A DNA stretch of 64,000 nucleotides, from NCBI GenBank assembly GCA_034679345.1, contig JAXDAY010000023.1:1-64000 (forward strand), written 5' to 3'. Source of the DNA: JAXDAY01 sp034679345 (GTDB lineage: Bacteria > Eisenbacteria > RBG-16-71-46 > CAIMUX01 > VGJL01). The notes under the pieces are model-generated. The model saw only the letters and a program-made list of their open reading frames with translations. It was not told where the DNA came from and did not search any database. Position numbers and translations under genes: made by a program. Shown here piece by piece: positions 1 to 8,569 of the stretch; positions within the stretch are counted from its first letter, which is position 1; every line of letters starts with the position of its first letter.

Positions 1-228
1 CAGGTCGAGTACATCGGCGACCAGGTCCATTCCGATCCGCTCTTGTGCGATCTCCCGGTTTGCTCCTCCCTCCCGACAGCCGACGGCGACTACGGCCTCT
101 CGGACGGCTCCCCATGCCTGCCGGGCGCGTCTCCCTGCGGGCTCCTCATCGGCGCGCTCGGCATGAACTGCTCCGCCTCGCCGGTGGAGGCGACGAGCTG
201 GGGAAGGATCAAGGCGGCGTTCCGGTAG
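1..228 (+). CDS. C-terminal part of a secreted right-handed beta-helix-type surface protein (5' end outside window)
   Basis: The frame is open from the first base, so only the last 75 residues are visible. They contain the pattern DPLLCD ... YGLSDGSPCLPG ... CGLLIGALGMNC, which closes many right-handed parallel beta-helix (pectin-lyase-like) surface proteins of FCB-type bacteria. The very end is TSWGRIKAAFR, matching the tails of three other exported proteins in this window (ends at 21681, 22846 and 22936). That tail may be a sorting or anchoring signal, but this is inference. The protein is most likely extracellular or cell-surface. Its role cannot be judged from this fragment. It precedes a lipoprotein gene by 57 bp. 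Confidence 0.75.
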   Translation, partial: QVEYIGDQVHSDPLLCDLPVCSSLPTADGDYGLSDGSPCLPGASPCGLLIGALGMNCSASPVEATSWGRIKAAFR

Positions 229-285
229 GCGGACGTCCGCTCTGCGCACCGGGATCTCGGATCCGGAAAGGAGGACACCACCGTC

Positions 286-984
286 ATGACGAGACTTCCG
301 TGCTCCTTGTTCCTCGCCCTCACGCTTCTCGCCGCGCTGCTCCCAGGCTGCGGCGATGACAAGGAGACCGTGACGAACGCGATCGGCTTCGACGAGGAGC
401 TCATCCTCGGCACCGATCCCGCGTCCTGGACCGCCGTCCAGATCCGCACGATCGAGCCGGAGTCCGGCTGCTTCTGGCACGAGACGCAGTCCACGGATCT
501 GTTGCTTGTACTCCAGGACGACGCGTTCCGCTTCCACGGAACCGCGAGCCCGTGCGGAAGTCAACTGGACGGCTGCATGCCTCAGGAGCTCTATGCCGTT
601 CTCCAGTCGGCCGAGCGCATCGACTTCACCCGGTACCGGGAAGCGCGTCTCCGGTGCACGATCCGGTACGGCGGGAACGGGGTCAACGGCGGGCTCCGAC
701 GATCCATCGGCGGGTCCGGACCGGCCGAGGTCACGCTCCACATCCACTCGAACGTCCCGGGAACGCCCGGCCTTTCCTCGGTCGTGCGGCAGTTCTGCAC
801 GAACGACACGACGGTGGTCCCGATCGACATCTCCCTCGAGAACGCGCTCGCGTTTCGTGAGGCGACCGTCGAACTCATCCTCGATGCTGGGGCCACGTGC
901 GCCCGGTGGATCGACGACAGCTACCATCCGGGGACCGGGTACGTCGAGGTCACCGGCTTCGGCATCGTGGGGTGGCCGAAGTAG
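286..984 (+). CDS. Lipoprotein of unknown function
   Basis: The 232-residue product starts with a classical lipoprotein signal: MTRLPC, a hydrophobic stretch and a lipobox LLPGC at residues 19-23. The mature protein should therefore be acylated at Cys23 and membrane-anchored. An AGGAGG box lies 11 nt before the ATG. The rest is beta-rich by eye, with paired cysteines (e.g. SGCFW, SPCGSQLDGC, QFCTN, ATCARW) that could form disulfides in the periplasm. I recognise no domain. The C-terminal half (STRYREARLRC-type text through GYVEVTGFGIVGW) alternates polar and hydrophobic residues as in a jelly-roll or carbohydrate-binding fold, which is only a guess. It is co-oriented with the surface-protein fragment upstream. 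Confidence 0.7.
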   Translation: MTRLPCSLFLALTLLAALLPGCGDDKETVTNAIGFDEELILGTDPASWTAVQIRTIEPESGCFWHETQSTDLLLVLQDDAFRFHGTASPCGSQLDGCMPQELYAVLQSAERIDFTRYREARLRCTIRYGGNGVNGGLRRSIGGSGPAEVTLHIHSNVPGTPGLSSVVRQFCTNDTTVVPIDISLENALAFREATVELILDAGATCARWIDDSYHPGTGYVEVTGFGIVGWPK

Positions 985-1061
985 GGGTGATCCTCCTCAC
1001 CCGGAGATTCACGGAGGAGACCACCGGTGCCGATAGCCCACGTCGGAGAGCGGAGGGGGAT

Positions 1062-1093
1062 GAGCCTCCCCAACCCTAAGATCAGGGAGGCTC
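1062..1093. terminator. Hairpin between convergent genes
   Basis: A perfect 9-bp stem GAGCCTCCC / GGGAGGCTC with a 14-nt loop lies between the lipoprotein gene (+, ends 984) and the small minus-strand gene (ends 1124). There is no long T run. Its position between convergent genes suggests a bidirectional terminator. Confidence 0.5.
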
Positions 1094-1123
1094 CTCCGTT
1101 CGCGGTTGTGTCTGGCTCAATGG

Positions 1124-1348
1124 CTAGTCGTCGTCTGCTTCCTCATCGTCATAGTCTTCGTCGACGTCCCAGTCGCCCTCGGCGATCTTCTCGCCGGCTT
1201 GCGATCCGCTCCAGGCCGTGACGGTTCCGACGGTCTTGCCTGTTTCCTTGTCCTTCACGTCGTATTGGTGCGGCGTGACCTGCCATCCAAACAGCTCCTG
1301 ACCGTCAGCGATCCCGCAGCGGTCGCGGAGTTCGTACTTGTTTCCCAT
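1124..1348 (-). CDS. Small acidic-tailed hypothetical protein
   Basis: This is a 74-residue protein. The start at 1348 is chosen because AAGGAGA sits 8 nt upstream; a longer frame begins at 1405 without such a site. The sequence begins MGNKYELRDRCGIADGQELFGWQV and contains VKDKETGKTVGTVTAW. It ends in a very acidic tail (DWDVDEDYDDEEADDD). The N-terminal part looks like a small beta-barrel, and the tail could mimic DNA or bind cations, but both are guesses. No family is recognised. It lies 96 bp downstream of the TPR regulator gene on the same strand, so the two may be co-transcribed. Confidence 0.6.
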   Translation of the reverse strand: MGNKYELRDRCGIADGQELFGWQVTPHQYDVKDKETGKTVGTVTAWSGSQAGEKIAEGDWDVDEDYDDEEADDD

Positions 1349-1444
1349 CGGATTCTCCTTGTCTAGAGGTTTCCTGTCCGCATCATCGCCCATCCTCACG
1401 GTCACGACCCTGGAGGTGGCCGAGGGTAGGCTGCTCCGTGACGC

Positions 1445-2983
1445 TCATCCGGCATGTCGCCCCTCCCGACGACTCGCAGATGCGATGAATCGGATCTCCG
1501 TGTCCTCCATGGGCGCTCGGCGGACCACGTACCGGCGCGTCTGCCGTCCCCCGCCGATCACCTCGAGGTCGTTGCCGAGGATCCTGCCGAGCCGTTCGAG
1601 CCGTTTCGCGATGGCTGTGTCCTCCAGGCTCAGCCGATCCGCGAGGTCGCTGATGGTGAGGCCCCGGTCCCCCACCCCGGAGAGCTCCCGGAGCACGGCA
1701 AGCTGCGCCCGGCCGATGCGTCGGATCCCTGACCGAAGCACGACCCGCCGGGTGAGGGGATGCACCGTGCAGCTCGCGAGCACGACCGGCGCTTCGACGA
1801 ATCGCGCGAGCTCCGTGTGGAGTTCGGCTCGCAGCCGGTCAAGCAGCATGAGCCTCATGGAGCGGAAGCACGCCGGAACTCGCGCCGTCCCCGCGAGACG
1901 GCTGACGATGTCGGCGAGGTCCGCCCGCGCTTCGACCGGCGCGGGGCGCTGGCCCAGAAGCTCCGGTGCAATGAGGATGTCTTGCGCACACTGGCGGAGA
2001 AGCCCTCCATGGGGACCATCGAGGGAGATCGCCGCCGCGAGTGCGGAGGAGAAATGCACGGCGGCCGTGAGGTCACCGCCATCAGGAGAATGAAGATGCT
2101 GAACGAGGGCGCGGGCGCGCGAGGCAGCCGCGAGCAGCGGACGGAGCCCCTGCCGCTCTGCCAGTTCCGCCGCGCGCGAGACATCCGCCTCGGCCCGGAC
2201 GAAGTTGCCCCGGTCGACGAACGCATCCGCGCGGCCCAGGAGCGCCTCGACGTGCCACTCCGGCGGAGCGGGATGGCCCGCCGGAGCGTCGATGGCATCG
2301 CTGAGGATCCGGAGCGCCGCGTCAGTTTCCCCGAACGCGATGAGCACGGATCCCCGCCGGATGCGCGCGAGCAGCCCCAACCGGGTATCCGCCCCGCGTA
2401 CGAGCGCAGCCTCCGCGCGCGCGACCCAGCGGGACGCGGCGTCCGCTTCTCCCATACTGACGACGAGACGGGCAAGTTCGAGCGCCGCCACGGCAGCGCC
2501 AGTGCGCGTACCGCTTGTCTTGGCGCCTTCATATGCCCGTCGAAGATGCGCCTTGGCTCCGACCATGTCGTCCTGCCATTCGCAGTGATGCCCGCGAAGG
2601 AGGTCGAGGGTGCTCCGGCGCATCTCAGCGTCCGATGTCTCGGCGAGTCGTGCCTCCGCCTCAAGAAGGCACCGTTGGGACTCCCGATAAGAACCAAGAC
2701 TCAGGTGGGCACGGGCTCGGTAGGTGTAGCTCATGAAGTGCATCCATGAGGCCGAGCGGCGGGAGCTTGGTTCCCGCCCCCAGCGATCGAAGAGGTCGAC
2801 CGCGGTGGCGTACGCACCATGCATGAACGCGGAAGCGGCGGCGATCCAGACCCGGGGGCCTGGTGCCGAATGGTCCGCCCGCGCAAGCCTTTGGACCGCA
2901 GCGAGCATGAGATCGCCGCGGTCCTGCCGTGCGGCATCCAGCGCGCGCTGGGGCGTGCCGGCACGGCGGGCCGGCGATTGCAT
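1445..2983 (-). CDS. TPR-repeat protein with C-terminal winged-helix domain
   Basis: The 512-residue product is mostly helical. Residues about 40-330 hold successive TPR-like helix pairs (e.g. YRARAHLSLGSYRESQRCL, ALLGRADAFVDRGNFVRAEADVSRAAELAE). Residues about 415-490 form a helix-turn-helix/winged-helix stretch (AQLAVLRELSGVGDRGLTISDLADRLSLEDTAIAKRLERL, then a basic wing RQTRRYVVRR). The arrangement suggests a cytoplasmic DNA-binding regulator whose TPR part senses a protein or peptide partner, as in element-borne regulators. The specific function is unknown. The ATG at 2983 has no clear Shine-Dalgarno site. Among neighbouring genes it is the only obvious regulator of the accessory region. 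Confidence 0.65.
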   Translation of the reverse strand: MQSPARRAGTPQRALDAARQDRGDLMLAAVQRLARADHSAPGPRVWIAAASAFMHGAYATAVDLFDRWGREPSSRRSASWMHFMSYTYRARAHLSLGSYRESQRCLLEAEARLAETSDAEMRRSTLDLLRGHHCEWQDDMVGAKAHLRRAYEGAKTSGTRTGAAVAALELARLVVSMGEADAASRWVARAEAALVRGADTRLGLLARIRRGSVLIAFGETDAALRILSDAIDAPAGHPAPPEWHVEALLGRADAFVDRGNFVRAEADVSRAAELAERQGLRPLLAAASRARALVQHLHSPDGGDLTAAVHFSSALAAAISLDGPHGGLLRQCAQDILIAPELLGQRPAPVEARADLADIVSRLAGTARVPACFRSMRLMLLDRLRAELHTELARFVEAPVVLASCTVHPLTRRVVLRSGIRRIGRAQLAVLRELSGVGDRGLTISDLADRLSLEDTAIAKRLERLGRILGNDLEVIGGGRQTRRYVVRRAPMEDTEIRFIASASRREGRHAG

Positions 2984-3769
2984 GGGGTCGCCCGCTGTCC
3001 GGCAACCGTCCTCACGTCTCGATCGGGCAGAGGCCCGTCTGGACGCGGAGGTCCGGCAACGAGGTCAGCGAGCATCCCCGGGACTCCGATGGCGGAGCTG
3101 GGCTGATGACGAGAGAGTCGGGTCCGTCCCGGCGATGCCGCCGCTCGGGGCGGAGAAGCGACCGGGAGATCCCGCGCGTTCGGCCCGCCTGGGGCCTGTG
3201 TAGGGTTCGCATCCGCTTCCCCCTTTCATCCGGTGGTGGTGGACAAGGAGGAAGGCTCGTGAGGAGGCGGTCTTGTCAAATTCCCGAGGGCGTGCTTGGA
3301 TGCCTGCCGGAGGGGAGAGAGACCGTCTCGGAACTTAGCCTTCCGTGACGAATGCTCTTTCAGCCGTGCCTGCGTCGCGCTAACGACGGAGGCCGGCTTC
3401 CCCTAGGCGGAGAGCGGGCGTGGAGTGCTGGAAACGAGGATGAATACAAAGACGCCTCCCGGCCACGTGCATCCGCACGCTGCCAATGAGGCGTCGAACC
3501 CGTCCTCGATTGCTTACCGTGCCTCTTCCGCGCTAATCACCACTGGTCGCTGCCCCGAGCTTCGTTCACGTCGGCGCAGGCACTTCGCCTGGCCAACGGC
3601 GGAGGTCGGTTAGGGGCTTTCCAGCTTAGCGGGCACGGCGAGTTGGAGTCGACGACGCTGCTATCGGAATGCCTCCACCGAAGCTCGCTCCGAGCGTACC
3701 GCAGAACCGAACCGTGTTTCAAGGACAGAACCGCCGACCCGGGCGCACCCACGTCCCAGCCGCTCCGAA
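2984..3769. other. Gene-poor stretch with one strong RNA-like fold
   Basis: No open frame here has convincing composition together with a ribosome site on either strand. The one notable structure is the nested stem-loop at 3250-3344, listed separately. The rest shows nothing I can name. Confidence 0.5.
3250..3344. ncRNA. Candidate structured RNA, about 95 nt, strand undetermined
   Basis: An 8-bp perfect outer stem pairs GGAAGGCT (3250-3257) with AGCCTTCC (3337-3344). Nested inside is a second stem of about 10 bp between 3264-3273 and 3320-3329 (GAGGCGGTCT with AGACCGTCTC, one G-U). The region between them is GC-rich and can fold further. The stretch lies in a gene-free region upstream of the TPR regulator (minus strand). 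No known family is recognised (not tmRNA, SRP RNA, RNase P RNA or T-box). It could be a small RNA, a leader or a DNA secondary structure such as a transfer or replication origin of the element. Confidence 0.3.
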
Positions 3770-3988
3770 TCACCCTTCGCGGACCGTGCCGTCCTTCTCG
3801 ATCCAGCCGTCCCGGACGGCCTGTTCGAATACTTCGTCGGGCCAATCCCTCCCAAGGAAGTTCCGCTCCCGGTGGAACGTGAAGCGGTTTCCGCATCCGG
3901 ACCTGCAGAGATAGAAGGCGCGATCGCCTTCCTTGTCCTCGATGACCCTGGTCATCCGTTTTCTGCACTCCGGACAACCGACGTACAT
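3770..3988 (-). CDS. Small zinc-ribbon protein
   Basis: This is a 72-residue protein. The start at 3988 is set by an AGGAGG box 6 nt upstream; the longer frame to 4141 lacks one. Residues 5-8 (CPEC) and 29-33 (CRSGC) form a four-cysteine zinc-ribbon (CxxC ... CxxxC). The helical C-terminal part is FLGRDWPDEVFEQAVRDGWI. Such small ribbons are often nucleic-acid- or protein-binding accessory factors on mobile elements, so a regulatory or adaptor role is plausible but unproven. It is transcribed divergently from the Com-like gene at 4217, and the 228-bp gap should hold both promoters. Confidence 0.6.
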   Translation of the reverse strand: MYVGCPECRKRMTRVIEDKEGDRAFYLCRSGCGNRFTFHRERNFLGRDWPDEVFEQAVRDGWIEKDGTVREG

Positions 3989-4216
3989 CCTCGACCTCCT
4001 TCCTTCGTGTGGCTCGTCGCCAGGTTGATGGCCGCCGCCGGGTCCATCCCGGACGCCACGGAAACGAGTACCACGCGCCGATTCGACCTTCCAGTGCGCA
4101 TTGCGTTGTCGTGACAGCCTTCTCGTCGGTTGTCGAGTCAACGCCTCGGGAGACTCCTATCGTTCCCTTCGTCGGCGTGTCGGAGCGCTCGCTCGCGACC
4201 CCGGCGAGGAGGGGAG

Positions 4217-4441
4217 ATGCAGAACCAAACCAGCACGATCGACGCGGGGCACCGGACGGTCCCCGCCCGCCTCGTCGAGACGGCTGACGGCATCGAGGTT
4301 CGTTGCTCCTGCCACGGGAGCCGCGGGCACCTGTTGTTCCGTCTCGTTCACCCCGGCCAGATCGAGTTGAAGTGCCGGGACACGTTCGTCCTCATGGAGG
4401 TGTCGAAGGCGCAGCACGCCCTCGCCAGGCGACCCGAGTAA
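4217..4441 (+). CDS. Small Com-like zinc-finger protein
   Basis: The 74-residue product starts at an ATG directly after GGAGGGGAG. The central part IEVRCSCHGSRGHLLF ... GQIELKCRDT resembles the phage Mu Com family of small zinc-finger translational regulators, whose pattern is roughly CxxC-LLF-IEIKCxxC. The last cysteine of the usual pair is replaced (KCRDT), so the zinc site may be incomplete or completed by His44. The family match is by eye and uncertain. A strong intrinsic terminator follows 43 bp downstream, so this is probably a monocistronic transcript. Confidence 0.5.
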   Translation: MQNQTSTIDAGHRTVPARLVETADGIEVRCSCHGSRGHLLFRLVHPGQIELKCRDTFVLMEVSKAQHALARRPE

Positions 4442-4483
4442 CAGATCGAATCAAGTCTGAGGCGCGCGTCCTCCGAGACCCCA

Positions 4484-4515
4484 GCCCTCGTCTCTCACCG
4501 ACGAGGGCTTTTCTT
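4484..4515 (+). terminator. Intrinsic terminator after the Com-like gene
   Basis: A perfect 9-bp stem GCCCTCGTC / GACGAGGGC with a 7-nt loop is followed directly by TTTTCTT. This is a textbook rho-independent terminator on the plus strand. Confidence 0.85.
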
Positions 4516-4539
4516 GGCCCCGTCAGAACAAGGAGAACG

Positions 4540-4953
4540 ATGCAAGCAACCCTGAGTAATCTCGACGAAATCCTCGAGCGCATCGGTCCGGAGGCCCCGC
4601 TCCGGGTCTACCTCGCCGGCCGCGACCGCGCCGGACAGCGTCTTCCGGACCATGTCCTCACCGCGATCGAGCGCGAGTTCGCCGAGATCGCGGGCGGCTG
4701 CACGGTGATCCCGGCCCGGGGCTGGTGGGCGGACACGAACCGCCCGCCGACACCCGAGGCCGTCCGGATCATCGAGGTCCACTTCCCGCAGCCGCTCACG
4801 GTCCAGCAGCGGAACCGTTTCCGGCAGGCCCTCGGCCGGATCCTCTCCACCACGAATCAACGCTTCCTCGCGATCACGATCAACAACCGCATGGCGCTCA
4901 TCGCCGGCATCACCGATCCCGGCGACGACGAACAACCAGTACTGGTCGGATAA
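4540..4953 (+). CDS. Hypothetical element protein
   Basis: This 137-residue protein starts at an ATG preceded by AAGGAG at 4 nt. It is a compact, probably cytoplasmic alpha/beta protein beginning MQATLSNLDEILERIGPEAP. It has a conserved-looking central segment (GGCTVIPARGWWADTN, then IIEVHFPQPLTVQQRNRF) and ends ALIAGITDPGDD. There is no signal peptide, membrane segment or recognised motif. It is the first gene after the terminator at 4484-4515 and may lead the operon that continues with the membrane proteins and the VirD4-like ATPase, although 150 bp separate it from the next gene. Confidence 0.6.
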   Translation: MQATLSNLDEILERIGPEAPLRVYLAGRDRAGQRLPDHVLTAIEREFAEIAGGCTVIPARGWWADTNRPPTPEAVRIIEVHFPQPLTVQQRNRFRQALGRILSTTNQRFLAITINNRMALIAGITDPGDDEQPVLVG

Positions 4954-5103
4954 CCGGATGTCGACCGGCGGGTCTTCTCTGTTGCGGGACAGCGCGTTCG
5001 GGGCCTCGAGGGTGTGCGGACCCGAATACACCCACGTGGTCTCCTCGATACAACCTCGATACAGGGGACGGACCCGCCGGATCGACTCTATGAAGGAGAA
5101 CCC

Positions 5104-5790
5104 ATGGCAACTCGTCACTCGAATCACAGCCGGCCGGCGGCCGCCGACGCGACCGGCATCGACTCCAACCCGATGGGTCGGTCCTGGCCGGGCCTCGTCC
5201 TCGGCGTCGTCCTCTTCCTCATCTTCGTCCGCGCGCTCGACGAGCCGTCGCCGGCACCGCAGTTCGCCCTCGCCTTCCTCTGCCTCCTCGCCGGGGTCGG
5301 CATCGCGGCGACGGCGCACTTCATCATCAAGGACGACCGGGGGATCAAGCAGTCGGGCAAGCTGTACCGCTTCGTCGAGACCTACACGACCCGCGTCCGC
5401 GACTTCATCGTGGACAACCCCGAGATCGGCGAGGACGACCGCGTCCGGCGTGAGCTCCTCCCGGACGACGCAGAGCTCGAGGTCGTCGCCTTCCATCCGA
5501 GCTTCAAGAAGACGCTCCGCGAGGTGCGGGAGGGGACGAGCGTGCTCCTCCGCCACAGCACCGTTCACACCGGCGCGCCGCTCCGCCTCACCGGCCTCTG
5601 CCTCAAGCCGCGTGGCCACGATGACCTCCTCGAGGAGATCGAGACGCTGCAGATCAACGTCGGGCAGCGGGCGCTTCCTCTTGGCGGCGGGCGTCCAGCT
5701 GTGTCTCGCGGTCCGGCCCTCCTCCCGTGCCCACCATCGGCGACGCCGACCCCGGACACGCCGGTCCCGCCCTCGGATCAGGAGGACTAG
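5104..5790 (+). CDS. Hypothetical membrane protein of the integrative element
   Basis: The 228-residue product has two adjacent hydrophobic segments near the N-terminus (about residues 24-38, WPGLVLGVVLFLIFV, and 47-64, FALAFLCLLAGVGIAATA). A soluble domain of about 115 residues follows, then a proline-rich tail (SATPTPDTPVPPSD). The start is fixed by AAGGAG 5 nt upstream of ATG 5104. The soluble part includes LYRFVETYTTRVRDFIVDNPEIGEDDRVRRELL and is not a family I recognise. Its position two genes upstream of a VirD4/TraD-type ATPase suggests a membrane partner in DNA transfer, which is an inference from context. The next gene starts 6 bp after its stop. Confidence 0.6.
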   Translation: MATRHSNHSRPAAADATGIDSNPMGRSWPGLVLGVVLFLIFVRALDEPSPAPQFALAFLCLLAGVGIAATAHFIIKDDRGIKQSGKLYRFVETYTTRVRDFIVDNPEIGEDDRVRRELLPDDAELEVVAFHPSFKKTLREVREGTSVLLRHSTVHTGAPLRLTGLCLKPRGHDDLLEEIETLQINVGQRALPLGGGRPAVSRGPALLPCPPSATPTPDTPVPPSDQED

Positions 5791-5796
5791 GGCGTC

Positions 5797-5985
5797 ATGG
5801 ATCTCTTCGAGTGGATTCTCATTCCCTTCCTCGCGGGGGTCGCGGTGGCCGCGATCGTCATGGGGACGCGCTTAGCCCGGGATCTCGGCGTCGGTCTCTG
5901 GGATCGCCACGAGCAGACGCTCCCGACGGTCGAACCCGCGCGACCCGCCGATCGCGACACCGGGCCTGACGGGAGAACGTCATGA
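5797..5985 (+). CDS. Small single-pass membrane protein
   Basis: This is a 62-residue protein with one transmembrane segment (IPFLAGVAVAAIVMG, about residues 9-23), a basic patch and a short polar tail. It starts 6 bp after the preceding gene, and its stop overlaps the start of the ATPase gene (ATGA). Translational coupling to the VirD4-like gene suggests a partner in the same membrane complex. No homology is recognised. Confidence 0.55.
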   Translation: MDLFEWILIPFLAGVAVAAIVMGTRLARDLGVGLWDRHEQTLPTVEPARPADRDTGPDGRTS

Positions 5986-7607
5986 TCGGCATCGCCTGTT
6001 CCCTCCTCGCCATGACCGCCATCGCCATCTGGATGGCACGGCGGGCCCGGCGGGAGTATCTGCGGCTCCGGGACCGCGAGGCGGACGCCGAGCGCGATCG
6101 CCTCGGCCAACTCCGCGCATTGTCCATCGCCCTCCGGGTCTTCCATCCCGGCCGGATCCCGTGGGCGGAGATCGAGGCCACGCTCGCGTCGGGGCGGGAG
6201 CGGGCGAGCGTGGTCGCCGCCGACCTTCTCCTCGGCCGGTACGACGACGGACCCCAGGGCGTCGTCGTCGGGCATGCCGCCCTTACGGACGGCGCGCGGT
6301 GGCCATTCATCGCCGCGCGGCACCGGGCTCGGGGATACCTGCCGGATTGGACGATCACGGCCTCCACGGTGCCGCTCGTCCTTCCGGATGCATTGCGCAG
6401 CCGGCACGTCGCGATCTTCGGCCGCACCGGATCCGGCAAGACGACCCTTCTCCGGAACCTGATCCGCCAGGATCTCGAGGACGGGCACGGCGTCGGCGTC
6501 GTCGCGAAGGAGCGCGAGCTGCTCTTCGACGAAATCCTCCCGTACATCCCCGCCGATCGATTGGACGACGTCGTCCTCGTCGACCCGGCGGATCCGCGGC
6601 CCGCCTCGCTCAACCCCTTCGCGTTCCGGGAGGGAGAGGACCTGGACCTCAAGGCCGACGAGATCTTGTCGGTGTTGTCCCGCCTCTTCGTCGAGGACGG
6701 ACCCGCGCCTCGCGCGGAGATGATCCTCAGCCGGGTCGTCGCGACGCTTCTCCGGATGAAAGATTCAAGTCTCCTCGACGTCGAGCGCCTGCTCGACCGC
6801 GTGGACGACTCCTTCCGGCGTTCCGTCGTGGCCGAGCTGGACGACGAGGAACTCATCCGGTTCTGGACCTATACATACCCCGCGACGGCCAAGGACTCGC
6901 ATCTCCCCATCCTGAATCGCTTGCACCGATTCCTCTCCGCGAAAGTCCGTGCCGTGCTCTGTCGGCGAGGGGGCCTCGACGTGCGCCGGCTCATGGACGA
7001 ACGGAAGATCCTCTTGGTCGCGGCCTCGGATGGGATCCTCGGCCCCAGGAGCGCCGAGATCGTCGCCGCCTTCGTCGCGGGACAGATCCAGATCGCGACC
7101 ATGGCCCGCGCGAACGTGCCTGCGTCCGCCCGCCCGCGGTTCCACCTCTATTTGGACGAGTTCCCGTCGATCGTCGGTCCCGATCCGCACACGTACGAGT
7201 CCCTCCTCGTACGGGCGCGCAAATTCAACGTCGCGCTCCACCTCGCGAGCCAGCACACCTCGGCTCTCCCGGATTCCGTGCTCCACGGTGTGCTCGGCAA
7301 CGTCGGCACCCTCATCGCGTTCTCCGCTGGAGCAGAGGACGCGCGGAAGCTCGGCCGTGAGTTCGCGGTGAACGGCGATCGGATCGACGGCGATCTGCTC
7401 GGCCTCGATGTCGGCGAGGCGTATTGCAAGTTCGACCGCATGATCGTCCGCGCGCGGACGCTTCCGCCTCCCGACGGGGGATCGGCCGCCATCCGGGACG
7501 AGGCCATCCGCCGCTCGCGTGCTCGGTATGGCGCGGATGCTCCCACTCCGCCACGACCACGACCCGATGTCGGTTTCGGCAACCTCCCCGCCGGAGACGT
7601 GTTCTGA
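5982..7607 (+). CDS. VirD4/TraD-type DNA-transfer ATPase (type IV coupling protein-like)
   Basis: The 541-residue ATPase begins with a single N-terminal membrane segment (IACSLLAMTAIAIWMA). Its Walker A motif is GRTGSGKTT (about residues 147-155) and its Walker B is FHLYLDEF (about 387-394), followed by the RKFNVALHLASQHTSALP segment typical of TraD/VirD4/TraM-recognition ATPases. Such proteins form hexameric rings at the inner membrane and pump single- or double-stranded DNA during conjugation. The start ATG overlaps the stop of the small membrane protein (ATGA), and its stop overlaps the start of the replication-relaxation gene. This three-way coupling points to one transfer/replication unit. 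No relaxase or mating-pore genes are visible in the window. Confidence 0.85.
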   Translation: MIGIACSLLAMTAIAIWMARRARREYLRLRDREADAERDRLGQLRALSIALRVFHPGRIPWAEIEATLASGRERASVVAADLLLGRYDDGPQGVVVGHAALTDGARWPFIAARHRARGYLPDWTITASTVPLVLPDALRSRHVAIFGRTGSGKTTLLRNLIRQDLEDGHGVGVVAKERELLFDEILPYIPADRLDDVVLVDPADPRPASLNPFAFREGEDLDLKADEILSVLSRLFVEDGPAPRAEMILSRVVATLLRMKDSSLLDVERLLDRVDDSFRRSVVAELDDEELIRFWTYTYPATAKDSHLPILNRLHRFLSAKVRAVLCRRGGLDVRRLMDERKILLVAASDGILGPRSAEIVAAFVAGQIQIATMARANVPASARPRFHLYLDEFPSIVGPDPHTYESLLVRARKFNVALHLASQHTSALPDSVLHGVLGNVGTLIAFSAGAEDARKLGREFAVNGDRIDGDLLGLDVGEAYCKFDRMIVRARTLPPPDGGSAAIRDEAIRRSRARYGADAPTPPRPRPDVGFGNLPAGDVF

Positions 7608-8569
7608 TGTCCGCGCCAAGGCGAAGTGGACGGAAGCGGGGGCCGGTCGTGACGACCCGGGACGCCGAGGTTCTCCTCGCGCTCTTCAAATACCGGTTCC
7701 TCTCCCTCGCGCAAGTCGAGCGGCTCTTCTTTCCGTCCGCGCAGACCACGAACCGGAGAATCCGGATCCTCGGCGCAGAGGATCTCGTCGCCGTCTTCCG
7801 TCCGGCGGGCTTTCCGGACCGCATCGTCTCGCTCACGCGGAAGGGCCTGGAAACGGTTGCGGGCGCCCTCGCGCTGCCGGCCGCGGCGATCGGCAGCTCG
7901 GCCGCCCGCACGCGCCCCAAGGACTACTACTTCCTTCGGCATTTCCTTGCCGTGTCGGACGTCCGCATCGCGCTCACCCAGGCGTGCATTGGCCGCTCCG
8001 ACGTCCGCCTGCTCGGGTTCCTCGCCGACCACGTCGCCGAGCGCACGGAGCAGGGCGGATTGAAGCGCCTCACCCGTGATCTTGCCGCCGACATCTCACG
8101 GAGCGGTGAGAAGGTCGCGCACACGCCGGACGGCGTCTTCGCGCTCCGGCGGGAAGACGCAGCGGCGCTCTTCTTCCTTGAAATCGATCGCGGTTCGGAG
8201 GCGGTCGCCGATCGCGAGCGTGGCGTCGCCAAGATCCTCCGTTTCTACTTGAACTACATCGCATCGGGAGGCTTCGCCCGCTATGAGCAGGTCTTCGGGA
8301 TCCCGGCCCCGTTCTCGGCGGTCCGCGTGCTCGTCGCGACCTCCTCGGCGCGGCGCCTCGAGACGATCCGGCAGACCGGAGCCTCACTGGGCTTCGAGCC
8401 CCGGCGCGCGCTGCAGTTCATCTGGCTCACCGAGATCTCGGCGGTTACCGAAGAGACCATCTTCGATCAGATCTGGGTCCCGCTCGATCCCGCGGTCTCG
8501 GGCCGATTCGGGATCGTGCCGAAGCGGGGCCCACATGGTTCGGAAACGAGGGAGTGCGTCGGTTCGTGA
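7607..8569 (+). CDS. Replication-relaxation family protein
   Basis: The 320-residue protein starts at ATG 7607, overlapping the last base of the ATPase stop codon. Residues about 17-75 (TTRDAEVLLALFKYRFLSLAQVERLFF ... RRIRILGAEDLV) form a winged helix. It is followed by the DYYFLRHFLAVSDVRIAL region and the AALFFLEIDRGSE segment, whose E-D-R acidic cluster resembles the Replic_Relax family (plasmid/ICE replication-relaxation proteins) and a restriction-like fold. In other elements this family neighbours VirD4-like ATPases and is thought to start replication or transfer. That pairing is the best clue to function here. A catalytic role for the acidic cluster is inference. Confidence 0.7.
   Translation: MSAPRRSGRKRGPVVTTRDAEVLLALFKYRFLSLAQVERLFFPSAQTTNRRIRILGAEDLVAVFRPAGFPDRIVSLTRKGLETVAGALALPAAAIGSSAARTRPKDYYFLRHFLAVSDVRIALTQACIGRSDVRLLGFLADHVAERTEQGGLKRLTRDLAADISRSGEKVAHTPDGVFALRREDAAALFFLEIDRGSEAVADRERGVAKILRFYLNYIASGGFARYEQVFGIPAPFSAVRVLVATSSARRLETIRQTGASLGFEPRRALQFIWLTEISAVTEETIFDQIWVPLDPAVSGRFGIVPKRGPHGSETRECVGS

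Noticed and set aside
3012..3212. 66-codon minus-strand frame with a GGGGG site upstream
   Set aside because: The composition is like random GC-rich DNA and it overlaps the presumed leader of the TPR regulator; not supported as a gene.
3425..3613. 62-codon plus-strand frame
   Set aside because: No ribosome site and no recognisable sequence; left as part of a gene-free stretch.
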